A DNA stretch of 64,000 bases from Lacrimispora sphenoides (GCF_900105215.1 NZ_FOIP01000002.1:1054001-1118000), one strand, 5' to 3'. Counted from the first letter of the stretch, positions 1 through 8,448 are shown. Made by a program: numbers and translations. The notes: a model not told the origin generated them from the letters alone.

Positions 1-254
1 CATACATTAAATAACGGATTACTGTCGATCCGGTTGCTGTCCATAGTGATGGCAACCGATTTTTTATGGCTGGAATCATAGTCGTACTGAATATAATCGG
101 CAAACCAGCTTTCAATCCGTCGCCGCTCATTGTCGTAAGTGCGTCGGACGGATTCCGGATAATCCATCCGCGATTTGAAACCATAGACATAGAAATCTCG
201 TACATAAGTACGTACTTTATTAAAATGTTTGATCAGCTCGTTGAATTCTGCCAT
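1..254 (-). CDS. Partial WYL-type/hypothetical protein, N-terminal 84 residues
   Basis: This is the beginning of a gene that leaves the window on the left. Reading leftward from an ATG at 254, preceded by a good CAGGAG ribosome site, the frame stays open to the window edge. The translation starts MAEFNELIKHFNKVRTYV and continues through a charged, Tyr/Arg-rich stretch (RRTYDNERRRIESW). I recognise this N-terminus, with moderate confidence, as the kind seen on WYL-domain proteins of clostridia, but the WYL domain itself would lie outside the window. It is divergent from rtcB, with about 150 bp of shared upstream DNA, so it may regulate that locus. Identity is an inference; the open frame and start site are directly visible. 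Confidence 0.6.
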   Translation of the reverse strand, partial: MAEFNELIKHFNKVRTYVRDFYVYGFKSRMDYPESVRRTYDNERRRIESWFADYIQYDYDSSHKKSVAITMDSNRIDSNPLFNV

Positions 255-404
255 GATTTTGTGCTCCTGCTTCATTAAAAAAATATTCATTGAGACTATT
301 ATATAAGGACAATGGTTAAGTTCGCAACTTTTTTTAAATGATTAATATAAAATACGGTGTTATGATATAGCCATGGTAAAAAATGGAAATGGGGGAATGA
401 AAGA

Positions 405-1637
405 ATGTTTGTTATTTATAATGATAGAACAAGAAAGCCGATCAAGGTCTGGCTGGAAAATATAGATCAGATGGAAGAAAGCTGTTTGGAGCAGGCGTAC
501 CACCTGGCTGATCTGCCATTTGTACATAAGTGGGTGTGCCTGATGCCGGATACGCATACCGGCATGGGAATGCCCATCGGTGGTGTGATTGCCACCAGCG
601 GCGTCATTATTCCAAACGCAGTTGGCGTGGATATCGGCTGCGGAATGAACTTTGTCTCTACCGATATTAAGGCTGCCACGCTAAAAGAAGTAATGACCGG
701 TAACGGCACGTTGGTGCAGACTATCATCGCAGATATTATGCGAAATGTTCCTGTGGGTTTTAAATCCCATAAAGAAAAACAGCTATCCCAGGTACTGGAT
801 CAAGCTCTTACTCGTGCTGAACAATACCAAAGCAATCCGGATCTGTTTCCTTTGATTGAATCTGCTTATTACCAGATAGGCACCCTGGGCGGCGGAAATC
901 ATTTTATTGAACTGCAGGAAGATCAGGATGGCTACTTATGAATTATGTTACATTCCGGCAGCCGCCATTTTGGCAAGAGCATCTGTGATGTTTACCATAA
1001 GAAAGCCAGAGCCTTGAATACGGCGTGGTATTCACAGGTACCCGATGAATATCGGCTGGCGTTTCTGCCGGTTGATTCAACAGAAGGTCAGGAATACATT
1101 ACCTGGATGAATCTGGCTATGGATTATGCCTTTGAAAACCGGGCCCGGATGATGGAACACGTGAAAGATATTGTTGCCTCTAAAATTCAGAAGTATTTAA
1201 ACCAGGAGGTCTTGTTTGGTCAGGAGATTAACTGCCATCATAACTATGCAGCTTTGGAAAATCACTATGATAAGAATGTCTGGGTACACCGCAAAGGTGC
1301 TACCCGAGTCCGCAATGGGGAACTGGCAGTAATTCCTGGTGCAATGGGATCCTACAGCTATGTGGTCAAAGGAAAGGGAAATGAAGAGAGTTTTTGTACA
1401 TCTTCCCACGGTGCTGGCCGGGCTTATTCCCGTAAGGGCGCAATGGCTGCTTTTCGCTGTGAAGAGGTCTTAAATGATCTGAAAGAACAGGGAATTGTCC
1501 TGGGTAAAACGAAAAAGGCAGATGTGGCAGAAGAAAGCCGATTTGCTTACAAAGATATTCAGACTGTGATGAAAAATCAGACCGATTTGGTAGAAATTGT
1601 CTCTCAGCTAAAGACCGTCGCAGTGGTAAAAGGGTAA
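405..1637 (+). pseudogene. rtcB: RtcB RNA ligase, interrupted by one in-frame TGA
   Basis: RtcB joins RNA 2',3'-cyclic phosphate or 3'-phosphate ends to 5'-OH ends, using GTP and Mn2+. The reading frame holds all expected family landmarks: the metal-binding Cys in GVDIGCGM (codon 79), the GGGNHFIEL motif, LHSGSRHFG, and the guanylylated His in SSHGAGR (codon 335). The length of about 410 codons is normal for the family. However, codon 179 is TGA (939-941) within DQDGYL-stop-IMLHSGSR, where RtcB proteins normally carry Trp, so the simplest event is TGG to TGA. Both halves are otherwise intact and in the same frame. No selenocysteine logic applies, because the expected residue is not Cys. It could be a recent pseudogene, a sequencing error, or a product of UGA readthrough. 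The gene is followed by a tRNA-like RNA and a slipin gene. Confidence 0.9.
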
Positions 1638-1699
1638 TTACCTGCTATATACCAGCATCCAGAGCTGGATGGTGCCGGCTGTGATACAGTTCGGTATGC

Positions 1700-1872
1700 C
1701 GCAGGAATTATATAAATGCGAGGTGGAAGGAAAATCCACAAGATCGCTCAAATTGATTTGTTGCAGGTTCAAATCCTGCCGGTTATGGAACCGTATCTCA
1801 ATGGTAGAGAAATCAAAAAGACACCTGCTAAGTGTCCCACTTTATGAAATGTAAACATGGTATCTGCCTGCC
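1700..1872 (+). ncRNA. YrlA-like Y RNA: circularly permuted tRNA mimic
   Basis: The RNA folds as a tRNA whose ends are joined at the acceptor. In order there are: a T-arm with GCAGG (1763-1767), loop TTCAAAT and CCTGC (1775-1779); an acceptor-like helix CGGTT (1780-1784) closed by loop ATGG and AACCG (1789-1793); the linker TA; and a D-arm TCTC (1796-1799), loop AATGGTA and GAGA (1807-1810). An anticodon-stem-like helix, TTGATT (1753-1758) with AATCAA (1811-1816), closes the module. Side hairpins lie at 1722-1738 and 1821-1837. GCAGG (1701-1705) can pair with CCTGC (1867-1871) to close the whole element. Bacterial YrlA RNAs, which work with the Ro60 orthologue Rsr and often lie beside rtcB, are known tRNA mimics of this kind. 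The helices are read directly; the YrlA assignment is inferred and the outer boundaries are approximate. Confidence 0.72.
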
Positions 1873-1901
1873 AGCGGAACCAGATAACCGACTAATTCCG
1901 G

Positions 1902-2119
1902 TAACCCGGGGACGCCGGTATCGGTCCCGTAACGCGGCTATGGCAACAGAGAAGCAGCCTCGCACTGATCATTCGCTGCAGTACAGTTTTCGATTCTCAT
2001 GCCCGGCCAGAAGGAAAGTCAGAAGACGGCTTTCCGGGCGGCCGGGAACCAGATCAGAAACCAGGCTGAAGCCGATCGGTCCGCAGCATCTCTGTGGCAG
2101 ATATCAGGCTTACATTCCC
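1902..2119 (+). ncRNA. Second GC-rich structured RNA block, unassigned
   Basis: The stretch between the tRNA mimic and the slipin gene has no convincing ORF but dense complementarity. Pairs include CGGGGAC (1907-1913) with GTCCCG (1924-1929), CCCGGCC (2002-2008) with GGCCGGG (2040-2046) around GGAAAG (2013-2018) with CTTTCC (2030-2035), and AAGCC (2069-2073) with GGCTT (2107-2111) around CCGCAG (2081-2086) with CTGTGG (2092-2097). GGGAA (2044-2048) could instead pair with TTCCC (2115-2119). The block is clearly richer in G+C than its surroundings. It may be part of the same transcript as the tRNA mimic or a second small RNA. Confidence 0.45.
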
Positions 2120-2166
2120 AAACAACATCTATAACAAGCGTGAATAATAAATAAGAGGTGAAAGCT

Positions 2167-3147
2167 ATGAAATATATAATTAATCAGAACCAATGTGGTT
2201 TTTTAATGAAGGACGGTATTTTTATCAAAACCTTATACTGCGGAAAGTACTGGTATCCGGGAATGCTCGGTTATCAAGTTGTAATAGAAAAAATGGAAGG
2301 TTCCGTCGGTTTTGGCACATTGCCTGTAGAGGTATTATTGCAGGATCAAATATTTGCTGATAAAGTTTTACATATTAAGATCCCCGAGGGACACATTGGC
2401 ATTCTGCGATTAAATGGTGTGGTACAGCAGGTGCTGACCGATCCGGTATATCTGTATTGGAACAATTGGAATCGATATGATTATGAACTGTTGGATATGA
2501 GAGAGCCGAAGATGAAGGCGGAGATCACCAAATCCTACCTGGCTCATATTCCGTTAAAATATTATAAGAAAATTGAGATTAAAACGGGCGAAACAGGTAT
2601 TTTATATTTTGACAATCAGATTGTGGGCGAATTAGCGGCCGGTACCTACTTTTATTGGACTTATGCCAAAGACGTAGTATGCCAGGTAGTTGATTTAAGA
2701 GCAAGATCCATAGAGATCAACGGCCAGGAAATCCTGACAGCCGACCGAATCGGTATCAGAGTCAATCTGTTATGTACTTACCGGGTCACTCAGGTGAAAA
2801 GAATGCTTGAGACCATTAAGAATCAAGAAGCTCAGATATATGCCTGCGTGCAGTTGGTGGTCAGAGAATATATCGGCAAATATCGGTTGGATGAGATTCT
2901 GGAGCAAAAAGAAGAAATCTCCGGTTTTATCTGCACACAGCTGAAAGAAGTGCAGGATGAATACTGCATCGAATTTTTGACTGTAGGGATTAAGGATATT
3001 ATTTTACCTGGAGAGATCCGGGAGATTATGAATACTGTGTTGATCGCTGAGCGGAAAGCTCAGGCAAATGTTATCACCAGGAGAGAGGAAGTGGCTTCCA
3101 CTCGGTCACTTCTGAATACGGCAAAGCTGATGGGCGGATACGCATAA
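2167..3147 (+). CDS. Slipin / SPFH (Band-7) family protein
   Basis: SPFH proteins form membrane-associated oligomeric scaffolds. This 326-residue protein has two Band-7-like regions. The first, around residues 1-110, contains PEGHIGILRLNGVVQQVL. The second starts near residue 135 with ETGILYFDNQIVGELAAGTY and runs through TADRIGIRVNLLCTYRV to the typical ending GIKDIILPGEIREIMN, then a helix AERKAQANVITRREEVASTR. No strong N-terminal membrane anchor is visible, unlike stomatin. The ATG at 2167 is chosen because GAGGTG sits at a proper distance upstream; the GTG nine bases earlier overlaps that site. Slipins are recurrent neighbours of RtcB, and here the gene follows rtcB and the tRNA-like RNA. 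A membrane platform role in RNA repair is an inference. Confidence 0.85.
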   Translation: MKYIINQNQCGFLMKDGIFIKTLYCGKYWYPGMLGYQVVIEKMEGSVGFGTLPVEVLLQDQIFADKVLHIKIPEGHIGILRLNGVVQQVLTDPVYLYWNNWNRYDYELLDMREPKMKAEITKSYLAHIPLKYYKKIEIKTGETGILYFDNQIVGELAAGTYFYWTYAKDVVCQVVDLRARSIEINGQEILTADRIGIRVNLLCTYRVTQVKRMLETIKNQEAQIYACVQLVVREYIGKYRLDEILEQKEEISGFICTQLKEVQDEYCIEFLTVGIKDIILPGEIREIMNTVLIAERKAQANVITRREEVASTRSLLNTAKLMGGYA

Positions 3148-3161
3148 ACATAAATGACAGA

Positions 3162-3218
3162 TTTCACAAATGGGCTGCCCTTGGCTCGGAAATGTACCAG
3201 GGGTGCCTGTTTGTGAAA
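3162..3218. terminator. Stem-loop between convergent genes
   Basis: TTTCACAAA (3162-3170) pairs with TTTGTGAAA (3210-3218), and an inner CCTTGG pairs with CCAGGG. The hairpin separates the convergent slipin and response-regulator genes. No long T-run follows on either strand, so it may stop or merely protect transcripts. Confidence 0.5.
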
Positions 3219-3219
3219 T

Positions 3220-3909
3220 TTACGCCTTAAGCCGATACCCCGCACCCCGCACCGTCTGGATATACCGGGGGTTGCCTGGATCTTCCTCAATTTTGTCCCT
3301 CAGACGGTTGATGTGGACGGCGACAGTGGCATTATCGCCCATGGCCTCCATACCCCAGATACGCTCGTAAAGCGTTTCCCGGTTGAAGACCACATCTTCG
3401 TTGAGTGCCATAAACAGTAAAAGCTCATATTCCTTGTTTTTCAGTTCGATTTCAATGTCATTTACATAGACCCTGCGAGTATCGGTGTTGATGCAGATAT
3501 TGCCAAAGGTAATCTGTATCGGCGCAGTCCTATCCGATTTCTTTAATCTGGCATATTGAGCCAGGTGCGCCTTAACCCGTGCTACCAGCACGCTGGGAGA
3601 AAAAGGCTTCTCAATGTAATCATCTGCGCCAAGTCCGAGTCCGCGTATCTTATCAATATCCTCCCAACGGGCCGTGACCATCAGGATAGGAATGTCCAGT
3701 GTCTCCCGCAGCTTGCGGCAGATGGTAAAACCGTCAATACCCGGAAGCATTAGATCAAGCAGGATCAGATCGTAGCAGCCCTGTAATGCTTTTTCCAAAC
3801 CGATATTTCCATTCGTCGCAATTTCCACTTCAAAATTATGGATCTCAAGGTAATCTCGCTCAATTGCTGCGATTGCTGTATCATCTTCTATAATCAGTAT
3901 TTTCTCCAT
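3220..3909 (-). CDS. OmpR/PhoB-family response regulator
   Basis: This DNA-binding response regulator has 229 residues, the normal size. The receiver domain (residues 1-115) shows the acidic pair in IIEDD, the phosphorylation site in LILLDLMLPGIDGF, the T of MVTAR and the K of IEKPF. The C-terminal winged helix (about 130-229) ends in the typical YIQTVRGAGYRLKA. It follows the histidine kinase gene with only one base between the kinase stop and this ATG, so the kinase comes first in the operon, the reverse of the commoner order. A likely target is the divergent P-type ATPase promoter, which carries four 11-bp-spaced direct repeats. The signal sensed cannot be read from sequence. Confidence 0.93.
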   Translation of the reverse strand: MEKILIIEDDTAIAAIERDYLEIHNFEVEIATNGNIGLEKALQGCYDLILLDLMLPGIDGFTICRKLRETLDIPILMVTARWEDIDKIRGLGLGADDYIEKPFSPSVLVARVKAHLAQYARLKKSDRTAPIQITFGNICINTDTRRVYVNDIEIELKNKEYELLLFMALNEDVVFNRETLYERIWGMEAMGDNATVAVHINRLRDKIEEDPGNPRYIQTVRGAGYRLKA

Positions 3910-3910
3910 A

Positions 3911-5383
3911 TTATTCCTCCGCTTTTGGCAGCCAAATTACAATTTCCAAACCACCGTTTTTGCCAGCTTTTGCGTCAATCGTTCCATTCATGCGTTGTAT
4001 CGCATTGGCGGCGATCGCAAGACCAAGACCGCTGCCGCGATGAGGATCCTGCCGGGAAGGATCACTGCGATAAAACACTTCGAACAGGTGGGACAGTGCT
4101 TCATTTGGAACACCTGGTCCATCGTCACAAAGGGAAAGGATGTATCCGCCGTTTTCTTCCCACAGGGAGATGGTCAGAGTACCTTTATCCTTTGTTTTAT
4201 ACTTGGCGCTGTTCTCCATAATGTTGGTCATCACACGCCGAAGCTGGTCCGGGTCAACCAACACCGCAGCTGGAACAAGGGCATTAGTGGATAAAACCAG
4301 TCCCTTTTCCTCATACTCTGTCCCTAATGCCCGTATGAACTGCCGTACTTCATCGTCAAGCCGTAGGAACTCCGGGTTATCTGGGTATTCACCAAGCTCC
4401 ATCTTGGAGAATAGGAAAATCTTGGACAGCATACGGTCAATGTCTTCTGCTTTGCTTTTGATGATTTCTAAATATCCTTTTTGGTTTTCCGGTGTTTTGG
4501 CAATCCCATCCAGTAGCCCTTCCACATAAGCCCGTATAGAAGTCAATGGACTGCGCAGGTCATGGGAGATACCTGCCAGAAGTTCCTTGCGGCTTTGCTC
4601 ATGCTGGTCAGTCAGTTCCACCGAGGCTTTGAGCCGGGCGGCCATTTCATTGAAATCGGCACAGATAGGTGCGAACTCGTCTTGACAATCATATTCAATG
4701 CGGTGCTCTAAATTTCCATCTCTGATCTGTCTTACGCCGTCAGAAAGAATGTTCAGCGGCTGTTCGATTTTATGGAACACAAACTTCGTAAGAAATCGGT
4801 TAGTAAGCAGGATGGAGAAGAGTATGGCAATCAAAAGAATAACCGCCAATATAACAAGAACAACTTTCAAGATACTATAGGATAGCTTTGAAGGGCTGGC
4901 AAAAATGGCGATGCGGTAAACGGCGCCATTATTTTCGACTTGCTGAACATAAAGCTCACGAGTCCCGTTGGAAACAAAGCCTTTTCCTCCCAATATCGCT
5001 TCAGCTTCCATCAGAATTCTATCTGCTTCGGTTGCACTCCCATACTGATAGAGAGTTTTACCGGAAGAATCCACAGATAATGCTATGGAGTTTTTGTCCA
5101 GTATCCTGCTGATCCCAGCCAGATCCTCCGCAAGGTTTGCGTTCTTTTCTTCTTTCAGTGATTTCTCGACGATCATGGAAATGCCCCGGCTGGCCTTATA
5201 AAAGTCTTCGCTGTCATTAAAACCAAGACCCGAGCCAGATGTGACGACAAACCAGAGAATGCCAGCACAAACAATTCCAATAAATGAAGTGATTACTACC
5301 GGTCCAATGATCATCAGAATATTGGAAATAACAAGCCGTTTTTTTATTGTTATATTTTTATTAAATATTGCTTTTATTTTCAT
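3911..5383 (-). CDS. HAMP-domain sensor histidine kinase
   Basis: This membrane sensor kinase has about 490 residues. A first transmembrane segment near residues 25-48 (IGPVVITSFIGIVCAGILW) is followed by an extracytoplasmic domain of about 120 residues and a second segment (VVLVILAVILLIAILF). Then come a HAMP linker (PLNILSDGVRQIRDGNL), the H-box with phospho-His in GISHDLRSPLTSIRAY, the N-box NIMENSAKY, and the ATP-binding G-boxes CDDGPGVP and GSGLGLAIA. The ATG at 5383 is preferred over a GTG nine bases upstream, since GGCGGTG then serves as ribosome site. It is co-transcribed with, and upstream of, its response regulator. Ligand unknown. Confidence 0.92.
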   Translation of the reverse strand: MKIKAIFNKNITIKKRLVISNILMIIGPVVITSFIGIVCAGILWFVVTSGSGLGFNDSEDFYKASRGISMIVEKSLKEEKNANLAEDLAGISRILDKNSIALSVDSSGKTLYQYGSATEADRILMEAEAILGGKGFVSNGTRELYVQQVENNGAVYRIAIFASPSKLSYSILKVVLVILAVILLIAILFSILLTNRFLTKFVFHKIEQPLNILSDGVRQIRDGNLEHRIEYDCQDEFAPICADFNEMAARLKASVELTDQHEQSRKELLAGISHDLRSPLTSIRAYVEGLLDGIAKTPENQKGYLEIIKSKAEDIDRMLSKIFLFSKMELGEYPDNPEFLRLDDEVRQFIRALGTEYEEKGLVLSTNALVPAAVLVDPDQLRRVMTNIMENSAKYKTKDKGTLTISLWEENGGYILSLCDDGPGVPNEALSHLFEVFYRSDPSRQDPHRGSGLGLAIAANAIQRMNGTIDAKAGKNGGLEIVIWLPKAEE

Positions 5384-5529
5384 ATAAAACACCGCCTTGT
5401 AAACAATATTTAAAAGTATAGCATAATTTTTTTTATTAGTCTTTAACCCTGCATAAACAAATAAAAAATATTTGCTGCTTTCTTATATCGCATGAAATGT
5501 AGTTTTGCCAAATCAGGGAAGCTGTTTAG

Positions 5530-5569
5530 TTTATGAAGAGTTTAACTTTAATTTAACTGGACTTTATGT
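5530..5569 (+). promoter_or_regulatory. Four direct repeats at 11-bp spacing, OmpR-type operator
   Basis: TTTATGA (5530), TTTAACT (5541), TTTAACT (5552) and TTTATGT (5563) start exactly 11 bp apart. OmpR/PhoB-family regulators bind tandem direct repeats on one face of the helix with this spacing. The array lies upstream of the ATPase gene and of an AT-rich -10-like region near 5573-5582, in the space divergent from the two-component genes. Confidence 0.6.
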
Positions 5570-5718
5570 TTAGATAATATAACTTATCTGAACTGGTATA
5601 GCATGTGAAGATAAAAGGACTGATGTTGTTCAGTCTGTCCATCCGATGATGAAAAGTGGTTAATGTTAGATGATATGGTTAATAAACGGAAAATAAGACG
5701 ATATAAATGGAGGAAAAT

Positions 5719-8031
5719 ATGGAGGCACCAATGCAAGGTCTGTCTGCGCAGGAAGTAATGGATCGCAAAGAACGGGGAGATTTGGGTAAACAACCAGGTT
5801 CCATTACAAAAACCAAAGCGCAGATATTTAAAGAAAACATTTTTACATTATTCAATTTGCTCAATTTTATAATTGCTGCATCGCTTTTTGCTGTCGGTGC
5901 TTATTCCAATATGATTTTTATTGTCATTATTATAATTAATGTTGTAATCGGGATTGCACAGGAACTAAAAGCGAAAAAACTGATAGACGAGCTGTCGATC
6001 TTAAACCGGCCAAAGGCAAAATTGGTAAGAGACGGCAGAGAGATCGTTGTAGAAACCGAGGACATCGTTATAGATGATGTAATGGTACTGGAAAGCGGAC
6101 ATCAAATCTGTAATGACGGGATTGTGCTTGGCGGTATGGCAGAAGTTAATGAATCGCTGCTAACCGGCGAGAGTGATGCCATATTAAAGACAGAGGGCAG
6201 CGAGCTTTATTCCGGAAGCTTTGTCGTTACTGGAAAGTGTTATGCGAAAACAACGCACGTAGGCAGTGAAAATTATGCCGTGAAGCTCATGGAGGAAACA
6301 AAAAAAACCAAGAGAGTTTCGTCTGAATTGCTCGGTTCCATGAAACAGGTAACCCGCTTTACAAGCTTTCTTATTGTGCCGTTGGGGATTCTGTTGTTCC
6401 TTGAGGCAATCATGCTCAGGCAAGTATTGGTTTCGGATGCGGTAATATCTTCTTCGGCGGCACTTTTGGGGATGCTTCCCAAAGGATTGGTGCTCCTGAT
6501 TGCTGTTTCGCTTGCAAACGGCGTTATCCGTCTGGCAAACATGAAGATTCTGGTTCAGAATATCTATTCTCTGGAGACACTAGCGCATGTGGATGTTCTG
6601 TGCCTTGATAAAACGGGAACCATTACAGACGGTAAGATGAAGGTTAAGGAAGTGCTTCCGTTAAGGGATTTTCCAAATAAAGAACTGTCACCGCTGATTC
6701 AGTCTTATCTTGCTGCGAGTGATGATAATAACGCAACCTTTCAAGCTCTTCAAGAACATTTTGGAACAAATTCCGTGTACCAGAAGACATATAAAATTCC
6801 TTTTTCCTCCCTTCGGAAGTGGGGCGCGGTCAGCTTTAACACTGCCGGAACAGTATTCATCGGTGCGGCTGAGCGGATTATGAACGTATTGCCTGCGGCT
6901 GTAGAGCACCAGATTGAAAAGGGCTGCCGTGCTGTTATAATAGGCATTTACGATGGTGAATGGCAAAATGAAAGAGAACTGCCGGATGAGATTGAACCAC
7001 TATGCGCCGTTATTTTAGAAGATAACATTCGAAAAGGCACTGCAAAAACGCTGGAGTATTTTCGTAAAGAAGGCGTTGACGTAAAAGTTATTTCCGGTGA
7101 TCATATCAAAACAGTTTCTATCATCGCGAAGAAAGCAGGATTAAAGGATTGGGAAAATGCAGTCGATCTGTCCTCCTTTGGAGAGGATATGGATTATGAC
7201 AGCATATGCATGAAGTATACTGTATTCGCCCGGGTGACACCGAAACAAAAGCAGCTGCTTGTGATGGCTATGAAGCGCGCAGGACATCAGGTGGCGATGA
7301 CTGGCGATGGAGTGAATGATCTTTTAGCCCTTAGAGAAGCAGATTGTTCTATCGCAATAGCCGAAGGCAGTGATGCCAGCCGCCAGATTTCACAGATCGT
7401 ATTATTGGATTCAGATTTTGCAAATCTGCCGCAGGTGGTGTTGGAAGGAAGAAAAGTGATTAATAATGTTGCCAGAACCGCAGGGGTATTCTTTATAAAG
7501 ACGATCTATTCTTTGCTGTTGTCTATTTTCTTCCTGCTGTTTAATATGCCTTTTCCGTTTATTCCAATTCAAATTACGCTGATTGACGCTTTTATTGAAG
7601 CGTATCCATCGTTTCTGACAATTTTTGAATCGAATACAAAGAGAGTCCGCAGCTCTTTCTTAAGGACAGCATTGGCAAATGCAGCGCCATTTGCGCTGAC
7701 TATTACAGCCGGAATCATTTTTATCAGCCTTACCTTACCATTTGATACACAGCAAAGGCAGACGATTATGTACATGCTTTTAATTCTCGTATCTATGCTT
7801 TCGGTTATTAAAAGTTGTATTCCATTTACAAAGCTGCGTGTATTTATTTGTGTTACAATGGTGTTAGGGGCATTTGGGGCGCTGTGGATACTGCCTCAGT
7901 TGTTTGAAATTTCTGCCATAACAACGGCGATGTTGTCTTATATAGGGAAAGTGTTTGTGGGACTCTTGCTAATTTTGACACTTCTGATCTGTATAACCCC
8001 CAAAATTGAGAAGCATGAAAACCTTGGCTAA
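5719..8031 (+). CDS. Cation-translocating P-type ATPase (CtpE/Exp7-like)
   Basis: This ion pump of about 770 residues is energised by a phospho-Asp intermediate. Visible landmarks are the actuator TGES (about 149-152), the phosphorylation motif LDKTGTIT (Asp about 297) and the hinge MTGDGVND (about 529). Preceding the phosphorylation domain is the membrane motif GMLPKGLVLLIAVSLANG. PKGL in place of the PEGL of classical Ca2+ pumps, and this overall layout, recall CtpE/Exp7/CaxP-type ATPases linked to Ca2+ handling, so Ca2+ is a reasonable but unproven substrate. Three in-frame ATGs (5707, 5719, 5731) compete. The second and third each have GGAGG just upstream and the first has none, so 5719 was chosen. 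The upstream 11-bp repeats suggest control by the adjacent two-component system. Confidence 0.88.
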   Translation: MEAPMQGLSAQEVMDRKERGDLGKQPGSITKTKAQIFKENIFTLFNLLNFIIAASLFAVGAYSNMIFIVIIIINVVIGIAQELKAKKLIDELSILNRPKAKLVRDGREIVVETEDIVIDDVMVLESGHQICNDGIVLGGMAEVNESLLTGESDAILKTEGSELYSGSFVVTGKCYAKTTHVGSENYAVKLMEETKKTKRVSSELLGSMKQVTRFTSFLIVPLGILLFLEAIMLRQVLVSDAVISSSAALLGMLPKGLVLLIAVSLANGVIRLANMKILVQNIYSLETLAHVDVLCLDKTGTITDGKMKVKEVLPLRDFPNKELSPLIQSYLAASDDNNATFQALQEHFGTNSVYQKTYKIPFSSLRKWGAVSFNTAGTVFIGAAERIMNVLPAAVEHQIEKGCRAVIIGIYDGEWQNERELPDEIEPLCAVILEDNIRKGTAKTLEYFRKEGVDVKVISGDHIKTVSIIAKKAGLKDWENAVDLSSFGEDMDYDSICMKYTVFARVTPKQKQLLVMAMKRAGHQVAMTGDGVNDLLALREADCSIAIAEGSDASRQISQIVLLDSDFANLPQVVLEGRKVINNVARTAGVFFIKTIYSLLLSIFFLLFNMPFPFIPIQITLIDAFIEAYPSFLTIFESNTKRVRSSFLRTALANAAPFALTITAGIIFISLTLPFDTQQRQTIMYMLLILVSMLSVIKSCIPFTKLRVFICVTMVLGAFGALWILPQLFEISAITTAMLSYIGKVFVGLLLILTLLICITPKIEKHENLG

Positions 8032-8067
8032 ATTCCAGCCTGACGCTAATCTCACGAGGTGAAATAC

Positions 8068-8436
8068 ATGGAAAATTATTCGCAAAAAGAGCTGGATGCT
8101 GCATTACAGCTCATATTTACTACCATCAAAAATTGTGAAAAAATGCAATTAAAATTTGCAGAAGGTACATCGCAGCATTCTCTTTTAAAGAATAGAATTA
8201 AGGCTTTGTATATTTCAAAAGCTTTAATAGAAAAAGATAGTAATATAGGGAGGTATACTAAAACTGATTTAATAAAAGCATTACCGCCTGTTCTGTCAAT
8301 CATAAGCAAAACTGAGAAGTCTCAAATTAAATATGACAAAGAAGCAATTCCGTACAGGCGATTCACTCCGATCATAGATGCAATGAATATTTCAAAAGAC
8401 TTTATAGAGAAGGAGATATCGAATCGAACACCGTAA
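8068..8436 (+). CDS. Small hypothetical protein with internal duplication
   Basis: I do not recognise a family for this 122-residue protein. It is Lys-rich, has no signal peptide or membrane segment, and appears to be two copies of one helical unit. Around residues 10-52, IFTTIKNCEKMQLKF...IKALYISKALIEKD resembles VLSIISKTEKSQIKY...IDAMNISKDFIEKEI around residues 75-118. The ATG at 8068 is preferred because GAGGTG lies just upstream. It follows the P-type ATPase by 36 bp and may be read in the same transcript. The next gene downstream has its own promoter, so this small gene closes the unit. Confidence 0.65.
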   Translation: MENYSQKELDAALQLIFTTIKNCEKMQLKFAEGTSQHSLLKNRIKALYISKALIEKDSNIGRYTKTDLIKALPPVLSIISKTEKSQIKYDKEAIPYRRFTPIIDAMNISKDFIEKEISNRTP

Positions 8437-8448
8437 ATTAACTCTTTG

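Noticed and set aside
939..941. Selenocysteine insertion at the rtcB TGA
   Set aside because: The family residue at this position is Trp and not Cys, and no Sec insertion hairpin was evident just after the codon.
1821..1837. Anticodon arm of a tRNA-Ser (loop CTGCTAA)
   Set aside because: The hairpin resembles a Ser anticodon arm, but no acceptor stem, T-arm and D-arm are placed around it as in a normal tRNA; it fits better as a side hairpin of the permuted tRNA mimic.
1832..2134. 100-codon plus-strand ORF between rtcB and the slipin gene
   Set aside because: Arg/Pro-rich random-looking translation with no ribosome site; it runs through clear RNA hairpins.
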